NCBI GenBank assembly: GCA_030248065.1
Contig: JASAMV010002911.1
Span: forward strand, 1-64,000
DNA: 64,000 bases
From: Rhynchonema sp. JSB1_4
Taxonomy: Eukaryota; Nematoda; Chromadorea; Monhysterida; Xyalidae
Direction of reading: 5' to 3'
Below the pieces are notes generated by a model. The model saw only the letters and a program-made list of their open reading frames with translations. It was not told the DNA's origin and made no database searches. This document shows, piece by piece, positions 11,784 to 24,343 of the stretch. Numbering within the stretch: position 1 is the stretch's first letter; each line of letters opens with the position of its first letter. A program made the translations under genes and the position numbers.

Positions 11784-14200
11784 ATGATGCAAATCGGTGT
11801 TGTCGTTGTTGTTGTCGTCCTGACGACTGTCACTCAAGTGGCACAATCGCAGAACACACCACCGATCTGCGGTGATGTCAACTACAATCTGTGTCAGTGG
11901 GCAGCCAAACAGACGCAGAATTGCACGGCCAAGGGATCGAATCGTTGGGAACCGCTGCCGCTCGATTGGATCACCAAGAACTGCCGCTACTCATGCGGAT
12001 TGTGCAGTAAGTGGCGGATATGTATAGTTTATCCATCAGCTCATGACACTTTTTATCAGCAGAAATCTTACAGGACCCATCTTTCCGTTCCGGTTCTTAC
12101 GAAAAAAAAAAAAAAAAAAAATTTTTTTTTTTTTTTTTTCCCCTTTTCTCTTCTTTTCTTCGAAATATCTTCCAAACACCCCCCCCCAAAAAAACCCGAC
12201 TCATACATATATGTACCTATGTGCTGAGTGCAGTAATGTTGGTGTGTTTCGCCCTGCTTTCGCAGACAGACCGAGACGCCAGGGCTCGTCAGTGCGAACG
12301 CCTCTGGCAAATTTGCCTCCAAAAGCACCGCCAGCGCAGATCTTATTGTTCGTTTTCTTTTGCTCCCCGTTTCTGGCTTTGTCGAATCGAATGGGAAGCA
12401 GTGAGCAGCATGGTAGGCATGAGCATGGCCATCGATAATCCATCCAAGCATAATCAGAACCTATCCGCAGTGCAATTCATCAATGGGTGAATTTCACGAA
12501 ACGGTTGAGTGAAGAGTTGAGTGGAAAATTCGGTGGAATAGATAGGTAACGGTTTATTCATTGAACTTTCCGCTACACCTTCCGCTCAACGTTTGGTGAA
12601 TTGCACCCAATGGCACAATACAATGTATACTGCGCTGTAGCACTACGCCTGTTCACCGACATCTCATGATTGGGTTCAGAATGCAACGACGGCGATCCGA
12701 AATGCAGCGCCAGATCGTACCAGTTCGCGGTCCAGGGCACGAATTTCTGTGTGCAGAAAGCGACCGAGAAAGAGCGGAACACACTGTGCAGACTGACATG
12801 CAAACGGTGAGAGAGAGAGTGTGGGGCGTCGGTTTCTTGGCTTATGTCGTCAAATCATGTCGTCACATTTTGTCTTCAAACAACGCACTATTTTCGCGCT
12901 CATTTGGGGCTCGTCTATTATTGCTTGTTCGACGATTTTATCTGAGCTATTAGATTATTAAACTATTAGCCACGGTGCACATTGTCCAATGACTGTTAAA
13001 TTTCTGCAAAAAAACCGAAAATTATAACATATTTTCAGATGTCACAATCCGTTGGGTCCGACAGGCGAACCGAAATGCACGGACAAATGGGAGCACTGCG
13101 GCAACTACCATGTGAATGACACGTGCAGCTTCACGTCGCTGCCGGACATGACCGAGGAGGTGCTGGAGGCAATTCCGCGAATCTGGTGCCCTGATTCGTG
13201 CTTTGCTTGTGAAGGTGAGTGTGAAGCTTCGAATTGGCGCGCAAACTTTCATAATCGAAGATGTCTATGTGACGTTGTGACTGTTGTTTCAGCCTGCTAT
13301 GCCTCGAAGAAACCACACGAAGTATGCGAAGCTGAAGGTAAGCTACACACCGTTCGTGTTCTCTTGATCTATCATCTTTTGTGCAAAGCACGTCCACAAG
13401 ACAACACCCAATGCACCGTTCGTGTTCTAACTGTGTTGACGTGCGTTTCTTGTCTGCGATCGTTTTTGGCAGCTCATTCCAAACTAATAGAATTTGAACA
13501 AGAAAGTCTTAAGTAACGGCGGGCGTCAAAAACGTATGCGTGTTTTGAACGTTTTTAGTTTGTTGATGATGTTCACGCGCTTCTTTGGTCAAGGGCAACC
13601 ACCAGAGAATGCCAAATAAGTCCCCCGACGCCCCGAATAAGTCCCCAGTGGGGGTTCATTTTGAACATTTTATGGTCATTTTCAGCCGTGTTTCATATGT
13701 TTTTACATTGTGGGGCTCAGGCGGTATTTGGGAAATCATTTGTTCTGAAATCTCAAATCCGAAGTGTGTCCCAGTATTATTTGGCATTCTTCGGAATGTA
13801 TCTTCTCGTACGCCACAGAAGAGGCAGACGGTGTTTGCCGTTTTTGCATCAGCACCAAGTATACATACCGCATGCATATATTTCATGATAAATGTTCGTT
13901 CCAACCCCTTTGATCACCGCACGCACACATGCAGGCGAGCGCTGGCAACTACTGCAAAGCACACCCAACTACCACATTGGCTTCCACTGTCCAAAAGCGG
14001 GCTACCGTCGCTGGTACTGCGTGGTGCCGTACAACGGCGAAGAGTATCACGATCTCGGATGTCCGGAGATCAAATATCCGTCCGAAATCCCGTTCCTGCA
14101 TCTGTGGTGCGAGTTGATCGGTATTCTCTATCAGCAGGTGAAGCGCGATGGAAAACTGGACGAATGGCGCTGGACACAGGACGCCGATGTGAAAGTTTGA
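11784..14200 (+). CDS. Secreted triple-ShKT-domain protein (copy B), 5 exons
   Basis: Exons: 11784-12006, 12680-12806, 13039-13214, 13293-13337, 13935-14200, giving 278 residues ending at TGA 14198-14200. The N-terminus has a Val-rich signal peptide (MMQIGVVVVVVV...). Three six-cysteine ShKT domains follow, then a C-terminal region matching copy A (RRWYCVVPYNGEEYHDL, then LWCELIG) with an extra acidic/Trp tail of about 15 residues. Introns 1 and 4 are longer than in copy A: intron 1 has a long A/T homopolymer and intron 4 carries an inverted-repeat element. Cysteine positions and intron phases match copy A throughout, while many surface residues differ, so this is an old duplication under purifying selection on the fold. 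The function is unknown beyond being secreted and disulfide-rich. Confidence 0.85.
12101..12197. repeat. Low-complexity A20-T18 tract with C-run
   Basis: About 20 A are followed directly by 18 T, then a pyrimidine run and a C9-A7 block. It lies in intron 1 of ShKT copy B. Homopolymers like this are prone to sequencing and assembly error, so the exact length is uncertain. Confidence 0.8.
13602..13794. mobile_element. Inverted-repeat element, CCGGAGAATGCCAAATAAG family, copy 1
   Basis: The ends CCAGAGAATGCCAAATAAG and TTATTTGGCATTCTTCGG are inverted copies. The interior resembles the copy at 16604-16819, sharing the CCGAATAA-TCCCCA-TGGGG block and a TTTCAYATGTTT stretch. It lies in intron 4 of ShKT copy B. 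No clear target duplication. Confidence 0.65.
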
Positions 14201-15270
14201 AAATACGAAAGTTTTAAGGGTTTGAATGATTATTGGTCTGATCTGCACACTCGTTTTATTGTTTCGTCATTTTCTTTTTGAATGTTTTTGTGGAGACAAT
14301 TATTGGTCACTGTAAACTTCAGCTCCTGACTATATTCGCACTATATGACTCCTTCCGCACTTTTCAGAGTGGAAACTCTCAGAACAGTTATTCGTCTTTT
14401 CTCTCTGTCTCCATCTCCAGTCTAAAAACGATTAAGGTGCTTTTCGTTGACCTTCAAGTTCAATCGATATACATAACTACATAAAATAACAAACAGTACC
14501 CCGGTGCTTGCGCTCATTCTACTCAATATTTGAGATACATTACACCCTGAGTATTGTACATTTCGTGGGCGGCATTGATAAAAACAAACGTAGACACGTT
14601 GAGTTCAGTTTGAATTTTTTTTTCAAAATTAACCCATTCCCTTCCAATTCAATTGTCAGTCAGGCAGATGATGTTTTATAGCAAATCGCCTCTCTAATCA
14701 CATCAAATGAACATAAACAACCTGACACGACACACACAGACAACAAGATATGCACCCACACGATCTTTTTCTGTTCGCGACACATGTTTTATGACTTGGT
14801 GCCTATAATGCCTGCGGATGCAGTGGTCAAGTTTGGCTGTCAGTCAAGGCCAGCAGAAAAACCACATATGTACCACATTTACGACAACTGCCAAGCAAAC
14901 AAACACGCACGCACGCGAACTGAGAGAGCACGTCCCCGCAACAATGCGGGTGGCGCCTAGTTACAAATTATGATTTTCTGAGCCCTGGAATTTTGATTGC
15001 ATTGACGCTCGGCCCCAACATAACATATCTGTGATGAGATTTTGGACCCCAATCTTTGATGCCCCGTCCCCGAAGTTAGCCGAAACACTTGCAGCTCCAT
15101 GCACTATTTTGTGGGGGCACTTTGCGTAATCTTCAGGTGAATAAAATTCCGCGGTTGTTAATTGATTTGTTTGTGCGAGTGAAAGGTTGCACTTTTCCAT
15201 GTTTCGAATCAATGAATAAAATGTCAAGAAAAAGGAATTATTTTATTATGATGTACCCAGGCCATAAAGC

Positions 15271-16043
15271 CAGGGTTGGATTAAAAAATTTTTTTATTAT
15301 CGAACTTTTTTAAAAAAAAAACTTTTTAAAATTTTTTTTTTAAAAATCACTTTTTTTTATTCCGGACCCCCAAAAATTGGTTTCTAGAAAAATGAAATTT
15401 CTGAAATCATGTTACTTAGGTATGTTTTGAGGGACACTAAAGAGAACTTCTCCACTGACTTGCATGTTTATGTCGATCACCTGCGATCTAGCCCATTTGG
15501 TCATAATTTTAGAACCCGCCCGAAGGTAACTCTGTGGGCATATATGACAAAGGGAAGACCAACCTTCTGTTTGTGAATTTGGGGATAAATTTGAAGAGAG
15601 ATAAAGAGTTACACCACGCTCATGTTGTGTAACAAAAGCAACAAATGACAAATCCACACAACTGCAAATAGGCGAGCAAAGTGGAGTCTGTCGATAGCTT
15701 ACGTCGATAGCTCAATAACTGCACAGTATACGGCATGGGGTGTCCTATATTATACGTGCAGCGATTGTTGGGTTTTTGGAAAACTTTATAACTCCCCAAA
15801 CACCCCATTAAAAAATAAAAAAAAAGCCCCCCCGGCTTTTTGAGAATGATGAGCAATAAAACGCATGAAAACATACATTTTTACCTTAAAAAAGTGAGAA
15901 AATAACGAAAAAAGGGGAAAAATAATAAAACAAAGTGGACTTACTTTTTAAAATTTTAAAATAAAAAAAGTGGCCAACTTTTTTTTTTTAAAAAAAATTT
16001 TTTTTTACAAAAAAATTTTTACTTTTTTTTTAATCCAACCCTG
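15271..16043. mobile_element. hAT-like non-autonomous element with perfect 8-bp duplication
   Basis: Ends CAGGGTTGGATTAAAAAA and TTTTTTTAATCCAACCCTG are inverted repeats. The octamer cataaagc stands at 15263-15270 and again at 16044-16051, an exact 8-bp target duplication. The element is 773 bp, A/T-homopolymer rich near both ends, with no transposase frame. The CAGGGTTGG terminus relates it to 911-1403. Confidence 0.9.
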
Positions 16044-16603
16044 CATAAAGCGAACGGCCTTGCGCATGGTGCTGGGAGGGCACGCCCCATTGTCTACTGG
16101 ACAGGAAGATTTGTCGCGCACTTCCTGTTGCTTTTTGTCTAATTTTTTTGTCGAAATTTTATTGTTTGTATTTTCATTTGGATTTCATCAGACAGCGGAA
16201 TAAGTAAAGAAAGCACAAAATGACCCTCGCGTAAATAAGAATGAAAGAACAACTTTTCATCACTTTGCATTAAAGCGATAAGCCCAACTTTGTATTATGC
16301 ACTTTTGTCACTTGTTACACTGATACCATACGGTTGGGTTGATATCTGCGACGAAGACGCAAATAAAAGAACGACAGTGCTAAATACGAATACCAACTAT
16401 AAAATATTTTACATTTCACCGATTATTCACAATTTCGCCTGTGACGCCCGATTCGACTCAGATCACAAATGATTTCACCGAAGTCGCGCGATAGCCACGT
16501 GGTGGTGGTGGACTCAGCGAATGCGACTGAAATATGTGTGTGAAAAGTTGCAATAATATAGATGTTTGTCAGTGCAGAACTGTTGGTCCCACATATGTAC
16601 ATG

Positions 16604-16819
16604 CCGGAGACTGCCAAATAAGCGCCTCCCTCCGAATAACTCCCCAATGGGGACTTATTCGGAAGACTTTCCAAGCAAGCCCCATCTAATGATAATGGTA
16701 ACTTCAGCAATGTTTCACATGTTTATAGATAGCAGCGGCTTATCTGGGAATTTTTGTTCTGAAAACTCAAAATCCGACGTATGTCCTCCAGGGTACGGTA
16801 TATATTTGGCATTCTCCGG
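16604..16819. mobile_element. Inverted-repeat element, CCGGAGAATGCCAAATAAG family, copy 2
   Basis: Ends CCGGAGACTGCCAAATAAG and ATATTTGGCATTCTCCGG. The interior has a palindrome around CTCCCCAATGGGGA flanked by CCGAATAA and TTATTCGG. It is a sister of 13602-13794, 3 kb away. Confidence 0.65.
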
Positions 16820-17189
16820 TAATATCTCGCAGTGCATAACATAAGCTTATACATATATGTATCAATCGCATGACACTGTCTGTACAATTATGTGCACGCA
16901 TTATGAGCACACGACATCAAAATCATACAATGTTACACGGCCACTAACGTACCCTTTTGACATTATCCTTTGTTTTCCACTCGCGACTTCTGGCGACCGT
17001 CGCGCTGTGATTCAGATTCGGTCCACCCAATGTCGGGGCCACACCGTGACCGTGCTTCAGTTTGTGCAGTGCACCGGTAGTGAATTTGAACAGTGAACCG
17101 CGACTGCTTGAATGCTTCAGCGCGTCTGCAATCGTGTGTGTATAATACATGGATTCACTCACTCAAGCGGTTTCGAGTTTGACGCTCAG

Positions 17190-17476
17190 ATTGGGCCGAA
17201 TTCTCGAAGGTTAATGACGCGCAAGCATTGCGCGCAACAGAATGGAATTCTCGAATTTCAAGAGCCAGGTGCAAAATATATACATACAATTGGATGGCAC
17301 ACGCCCTCCAACGCAGTGCGTAAATTCCCTTTTACTCCTTAAAACGTGCGTGTGTCGAACAATGCTGCCGTTTGTGTCAGCGCACGTAACAGCTGGTGGA
17401 CATGCGTCATTTCCACTGCACAAGCAATTCACGAAAATCGCTTGCGCACAAGCGAATTTCGAGAACTCGGCCCAAT
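17190..17476. mobile_element. Inverted-repeat element, ATTGGGCC-AATTCTCGAA family, copy 1
   Basis: The left end ATTGGGCCGAATTCTCGAA is matched in inverse by TTCGAGAACTCGGCCCAAT at the right. GCGCAAGC blocks lie just inside both arms. A shorter relative is at 44846-44985. No clear target duplication. Confidence 0.6.
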
Positions 17477-19165
17477 ATTGGATTATGACACACGGACACG
17501 ACCCATAGACTGCTCTGTGCCCTGCAGCGAGCTCAGTGCACGCGAGCGGTGCCCGATACACTATCGACTTTCAACTTATTTCCGGGAAGGATGGTTCCTC
17601 TACGTTGGGGGCAATAAACTTTCAGCACAGATACCCAGATTGAAAACTAAACGCAAAAATACACCAACCCGGGTTCACATTTTCATCCGCGAATCGCCTC
17701 GATTTCGACATGAAATGATTATCGACACCAGTGTTCTGCAGCACACCTGAAGCTTGGCTTACAGTTAGATTTAGCCAGTCCCCTCGGCCTCGTAAGCTGA
17801 GCGCTAACAAAGCACCAAACAAAGTGTGCGTTACCGTAAGCCCCAAATGACAAACAAATCAGTGTGTGTGTAAGTTTGCCCTATCATACAAACACGATGA
17901 CAACACGGGTATTTAGTCAAGCTGCTGGTGTAAGTAGATTAGTGGTGATATTGAGTTAGCTTAGGCAGATATTGAGTACGAACAGATATAAACTAGACAG
18001 ACTAGACCAGTAGAACCCAACAAAGTGCACCCATAACTTCTCAATGGGACAGTATGTCTAGCAGGTTAGCTGTAAGTCGACTGAAAAGCAAATAACACTG
18101 GCCAACTCAAGAAGCCGTGCTGGGGCGGGTGTGTTTCGTGTGTGTGTGGGGCTAATAAGCATATCAACTACAAAGCAAACAAGGTTTAGTGGGTAGGTCG
18201 GGATTTCGGAGAGCAGATTGTGATACAATCATACTCTGACCAGAGAAACAGATTTAACTTGTGCGCAGAAATATTTACATAACAGCTGGACAGAACAGGA
18301 TATAAACGCCGGATAAGCACTTGAGGTCGAAATTTGCTCGACAACGAAAAGGTCCAAACAACTGTGTTAATCCTGTTGCTAATGCTGTCAGTGAACCTAC
18401 AGTAATACTAACATTGCCTCATAGGTGGGATTAGTGCGGACTGGCAAACTATAGGTACATTGTTAGCGGGGTACAGAACAACGGGTAAGAGATCAGAAAG
18501 ATTGAAGAAAATTATCAGGCAAAAGACCAGGTATTAAGCTTAGCTCCCGCCACATTAAGCCTGGTTGAGTTATTGGATTAAGCCAGCGAATAACCAGTGT
18601 AAACAAGCCATGTTTAACCGACTGGCTTAAGAAAACAGATCAAACAAAAGCTTGGGCAAATCACAACCGTAACATATTTACTGGTTCACAGGGTTATACT
18701 CTGTTCGATAAGAATAAGTCGATTTGATCCGTTTACAGCCGCGGTTTACGGGAAAATTTTACTATTTGTATTTTGTGGAATGGAAGATTGGAAGATAACA
18801 AAAGAACAGTGTGATAAGATCCGTGGGATAGCCGGTGTGGAAGATGAATTTTGGAAAAATAGGAATTTTTGAGCAGAGATCTGGAATTGATTCCGAAGTA
18901 AAAAAAACAAAACTGAAACTTCGAGAAACGTTCAACTCTGAGCCCGAAGACAGCCTGCGATCTTCAGTTTTGCAATTATGTCTGATGCGCAGGTCTTTCG
19001 AGTTCAGATTCAAATCTATCCAAAAAAATAAAAATTACATGCAGAAAAAGTGACATTCAGGGGCAATAAGATCAAAGACCAGGTAAATATATGCCTAGGA
19101 GCGCCGATTTTCAAAAGGCACCAAAAAACTCGCACACAATTATTTTGCTTGAGCACCAACAACAA

Positions 19166-22100
19166 CTACACAAAACTAGTGTATCTCCTGGTGATTACAT
19201 GTCGTGTCGTGTCACACACACCGGGCAACGTCTGTCCGCGTCTGTAGGCCATCAACATTTGCTGCGCACTCAGCGGTTGTGTGCCGAAAACGTTGTCCTT
19301 GTACTCTTTCGCCACGCGACCGCTGTGATCGCGAATGGTCGTGTCCGCATCTGCAATGCGATCGTAGTCGGGCTTATATTCGTGTGGTCAACGTACATCG
19401 TCAACACGGGTAGTCAATGACACGTATATGTTTTTTCCTCATTTAGGCCAGCTTTTGACTGCACACGTCTGCGTCGACAACGTGCGATGACGACAAAACA
19501 ATTAGCCGGTATTCGGAGCGATACCAAATCATAGTTGGTGCTCGGTGGTCACATGCAGATGGCTCCATGTATTGAGCACGTTTCCAGATTTGCTGATGAT
19601 TGACGTGACATTAAAATTTTGACCAGCGTGAAACTTTGACGATACATTTACGGGCCTAAAAAATAATCCCTTTTCGTTACCAGCCGCCACACGTATTATT
19701 ATCGGATCATTTTCGTTTTTATATACCCATTCCGGAAAACATTTTCGTTTTACGGAAACAAACAGTAGTCAAAACATTGAGCCGATGAACAAGCAGTAAG
19801 CTGGCATGCAGATTCAGACTTTCAGTTTTGCTATCATACGAGGTTGAATGAGACATTTCTGACAAATATCGAAATACTCAATGCCCAGAAACCAGAAACC
19901 CATGTTGTGAATGAAACAATTCGGGAATCTAAGGCTACCGTAACCCGACTTACTGTAATGCTGTATCAACACGTTCACCACATCACGTTGTCCGTGTGCA
20001 TAGGCCAGATGCAGTGGTGTGTAGCCTCCCTGAAACATCTACGGGCATTTACAGGGTCACATCGGAGCCCACCAAAATGACCACATGGGCTTTTTCAACT
20101 GCAAACTTGTTTTTATGCAAACAGTGAAAACACAACAATTCAATTTGCTCACAGTCAATTCTTTTATAGGTGCAAACAAAAACTTCAGGAAAAAAATGAT
20201 AAGCATTCTGAATGAGCATGAATTTGACATGAGCCAGAACAAACTCACATTGGTCTGTCTGTTGACATTGACCTTATAGGCGCCACCAGCCAAAAGTCTG
20301 ATGATGCCAACATAACCCTTGCGCGCAGCCCAGTGCAACGCCGTGTAGCCATTGATCTGCTGTACAGCATCGGCCAGCTGGACATTCTGCATCAACGCCT
20401 TGGCCAAGTGATTGAAATCGCCCCTCGATGCCGCGCTGAACCACTGACGCTCATCGTCCGTTAACTGACCGATGATCTGGGACAAAATTAAGTTTTTATT
20501 TTATTTGAATTTTATGATTCTGAAGTTAGAGCTCAGAACATTTGCAATACTACACCAGTACTCAGTCTAGTTCCGTTATGCGGATGACCAACTACTTGAA
20601 ATTTTGAAGATGAGCATGGTCTTATCAGTTCAGCCAAATTCCCACCGGTGAAAACATGAGAGAAGGCGGCGCGTTTGACAAAAGTATACTGCAGAGGTTT
20701 GGGAATGTCGATATCATTGTTGTACACATCTGGTATATCGTGCATTTGCTGTTTGTTATCATGGCCGTAAAACAGTAAATTAGGAAAACGAAAGAAAAGC
20801 AAAAAAAGAAGCGAATGCAAAGAACCAACTAGATGATCCGACACATATGACCAGGTATCCACCGACGACTCCTTGTCTCGGCCCGGTTTCAGCCGTCCCT
20901 TGTGCAACGACGAAAACGACGAATTACTACTTCTGGGCATTGCCGACTTGCGTTGACTTGCACCCAAGGTTGTACCGGATGGTCCCTGAATTACAAAGGT
21001 GGGGTATCACGCTGCCCGGCCTACATTCGTAGATTACGGTACTTACGTACCTAACTCGATCAAAACAATGTGTTATTGTTGTTCTTTTACGGTGATTCAA
21101 TCGTAAATCAAGCCATCGACCGAATAACGCACCAGCCACGCCCCCGTCAACATTGCGTTGCGCGTGTTTCTAGGTGGCATTTTACGACGGTCGGATGGCA
21201 TATCCAAAAAGTCATACATATACACACATTTAGTTGTGGAACACTCAGACTTTATGGCCGAATACAAACACAATCACCATTTTTTGTCAGGTACACATGT
21301 CAGTCGCAAAATTTTGAATGTTCGAACCCGAATCTATCAGCCTAGACACTTTTAAGGTGTCTCCAAGCGTCCGAATATCTCTGTACCGCTTCAATTGTCT
21401 AAAGGTGCCCATTATAGGCCATAAAGTCGGGTGGGCATGTCAGTGTATGTATGTGTGTCGTTAAAGTTACAACCGGCCATAAGGTGCCACCCGTGGAGCG
21501 CACCTGGGGTGGTCAGGGTCTATTCACGGTCAAAAATAAGGCCCAACCGTACGCACATGTAGGTTAGGTTCTCGGCACTTAATTTACAACACAAACACGC
21601 CCAAACACGCGTAAAACAACGCGTCGAGCCTTCGTCAAAAGTGTGGTGCTTGTAAACATCTGTAGCGAAAACTGTGATCATAATCCTCAAAATAACAATA
21701 ATATTTATAAGACTTTTTTTATTATTGGCATTTATAGGACGTCGTCCCCGGTTTAACGAGCGCACACACTAACGCTACACTGGCGTCACTCGTTAGCGTC
21801 TTACTGTCCGCTGGCTTGGCTAAATAATTGTAAAAAACAGCTACCATTTCACGGGTAGGCTACTGTACACCACATGTATACTTGTAGTATTTTGATCCCA
21901 AATGGCACAAGCACCCCAGCCGTAAAAGGCGCGCTACAAGTGTTCACAATGTTGGCCCCCCGTCACCAATCCAAATTTCGACTTACCGTAACCCGTATTA
22001 TGGCGGATTATGGTTCGGTCATCATCACATCCAAATATAACAGCTTTTCGTCGAAATTGAGTGCTCTTCTGGACACACACACGCATAATAACAAATGGTC

Positions 22101-24343
22101 GGACAAACGAGATGAACCGGTGCTGATAGTTGGAATTGACATCTTGCTCGTGCTGCCGTGGTCGGCCCGCCAATTCTTATGAGTCGAACTCATGTCATTA
22201 CAGAAATATGACCACAAAACCGTACCGGGCCGGCAGAGTAACTACTGAAGACAGCCCAAACAGACTCGGTAACTAAGCCAAAGATGGCCACCCGCAGTCA
22301 TGGGCATATTATTATGATGCTTTGGGACCGATCTCGGAACCGCGATAGGCGAAAATGTGCCATTTTTAGATTTCTCACATCTCGATTGGACGCCGGCCGG
22401 AAGCGCGTTGGGGGTGCGTTTGGTCCCAAACATACGTCATTCAACAGCTTCGCTAACATACGGCCGCTACAAGTGGCATTGACGTAAAACGGCACCTCGG
22501 GGACACGCATGCACCTACAGTAACCCAGTGGTGGTCATTTGTGAGGTGCTGGAAAAGTTCCTATTATGCCATGGTTGATTGGTTACCAGCGCGAAACTAC
22601 GGTAATTCAAAATATCCACTCGTTCAGTACAGTCTTATTATTGTTTATTATTCCGTCAGGAGTACCTTGGTGGCATATTTTGTTTTTAGCATGCCGGCAG
22701 AAACAACGGATGAAGTAAATGATCCCTAATAGCTCGCCAGACACATTAGTTTTTACAGCACCACATGCCATTCAGTCCCATGCCTCACACCGATGAGATA
22801 TCATCGAATGATAATTGTGGATGATCGTAAGCACTCGCCACCGTATTCGACGTATAATGCACGTACACCACGTGCAGAATGCTGCTACAGCATGCTGTCA
22901 ACTTTTAAGACAAAATACCACAAATGTGTATACTTGTTTAAGTGATGATTAATCCAAGATATCCAGTTACCCAGACCACCCGTGGGTTTTCATGGGACCA
23001 TTTTGCGGATCAGTTGCAAGAAGGACCAAAGTCTATCAAAGCGCAGGTACCCAGCAACATGCATATCCTAATGAGCGTCCACTGACATTGAGGTAAACGA
23101 TTACGTAAAGGATGAAGACGAATTACACGCTCCATGTCACAGGAGGACACAACAGTGCCTGTCACCCCCTGTACCGGGTGGCTGCGTGATAAGATCAGGT
23201 GCCTGCAGTCTGCATCGTACTGTCACATCACTGCGGAAGTCGGTGAGACACATCGGGGGTGGGATGAAACCGAACTCACAAGGTCGAAATTGAGACCAAA
23301 TCAGTTACGCAATCACACGAATCAACGCATCATATCTCTGATCATAGTAAACTCGGCTGCTGGTGTCCTACACAGTTAAATTAACTGATGAGCGAAAGAA
23401 CTCAGAGCTGGCGTCGGCGAGCACATATGTATATACTGTATAGCTTCGAGCGGAATGCACGTATACTCCGACAATACTGTTGGGAGAAACTTTTCAAACG
23501 CGTTGCCTGATCCGTAAAGCTCATTATGCGTGTGTTAGCTACAGCGGTCACGTGACTGCCAGCCGCTCAACACGCAAGTCTAACGTAGTGATTTGGAAAA
23601 TGCTACGAAACTCAGCTGGCTGCGCCAGTTGCGTGTGCTTTACGGATCAGGCAACACGCTTGAAAAGTTTCTCCCCAAAGTATTGTCAGAGTATATGCTA
23701 AACACACTGCACACAGGTCACAGAATAAAGCAAAATTGAGGTTAAAAAACGAGATTCACTTGACCAACGGCCGGTGACATCGGACGTCGAAACACCACGT
23801 CCTCCTTTGGTGCACTGGTCGGTGTGCTGGTGATGATCGGCTCTGTGACGGCGGGTGATGCTGAAAGCAATGCTTTTTTTATGTCGCAAATCACAGTAAG
23901 CAGGGCACTGCTTGCATCAAAGTCTCAATGGCACTCACTCGGAATTGTTGGTTTCTCAGTGACCGGACTTTCTTCTGCCGGTTCCTTGGCTGCCTCAATT
24001 TTCGGTGAAATGATCTGAGTCACTGACGACGGCTGCGGGTCAACATCGGCGCCGATCTCGATCTCGGTCTCATTATCGACGCCGAAAGTCGTCTCGAGCC
24101 CGCCCGAACTCGTGTTATGCGTTTCGATTAGCGAATCTAGCTGCGATTCGGACTGAAATTTAAAAACGACGTTGTGCATTTCAGTTTGTCGGCAAGGATT
24201 TAGCAAATCCCAGATCAGACCTTGTCATTTTCTGGCGCTACTGTTTTTGATTCAGGTTCACGTGACGATTCCTTGAGTTTCAGAGCGCGAAAAATAGATT
24301 CAGCCAGTCCTTCGGTGCCCTCGTTCTCGACTGATTCAGCCAT
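19166..24343 (-). CDS. sowah: Sosondowah-family ankyrin repeat protein, 7 exons
   Basis: Exons on minus, in phase: 24343-24221, 24152-23939, 23860-23760, 20985-20830, 20476-20249, 20029-19954, 19350-19166, giving 360 residues. The N-terminal two-thirds is low-complexity and acidic/Ser-rich. The ankyrin part contains LTDDERQWFSAASRGD, then NGYTALHWAARKGYV, GGYTPLHLAYAHGQ and DHSGRVAKEY. This matches the conserved C-terminal ankyrin block of Sosondowah (SOWAH) proteins, where TALHWAAK, GYTPLH and D-SG mark successive repeats. The usual N-terminal SOWAH domain was not recognised. Intron 3 (20986-23759) is 2.8 kb, much larger than the rest, and holds three TACGGTA words. The exon 4 donor (GTTGGT) is weak. 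The gene is divergent from Irx at 32.6 kb; Sowah-Irx linkage is ancient in bilaterians. Confidence 0.8.

Larger units (their letters stand above)
14201..19165. other. Intergenic region between ShKT copy B and Sowah
   Basis: No gene was found in about 5 kb. It contains three inverted-repeat elements (15271-16043, 16604-16819, 17190-17476). The rest is non-repetitive sequence with only short frames. The first TACCGTA of the dense motif zone is at 17832. Confidence 0.6.

Noticed and set aside
12262..12420. Cys-containing frame after a TTTCGCAG acceptor in ShKT copy B intron 1
   Set aside because: No counterpart exists in copy A, and exon 12006 joins 12680 in the same phase as in copy A.
20646..20748. 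Extra Sowah exon (QMHDIPDVYNND frame) with AG acceptor and GTGGGA donor
   Set aside because: Its phase does not fit the next exon at 20476, while exon 20985-20830 joins 20476 directly in phase.
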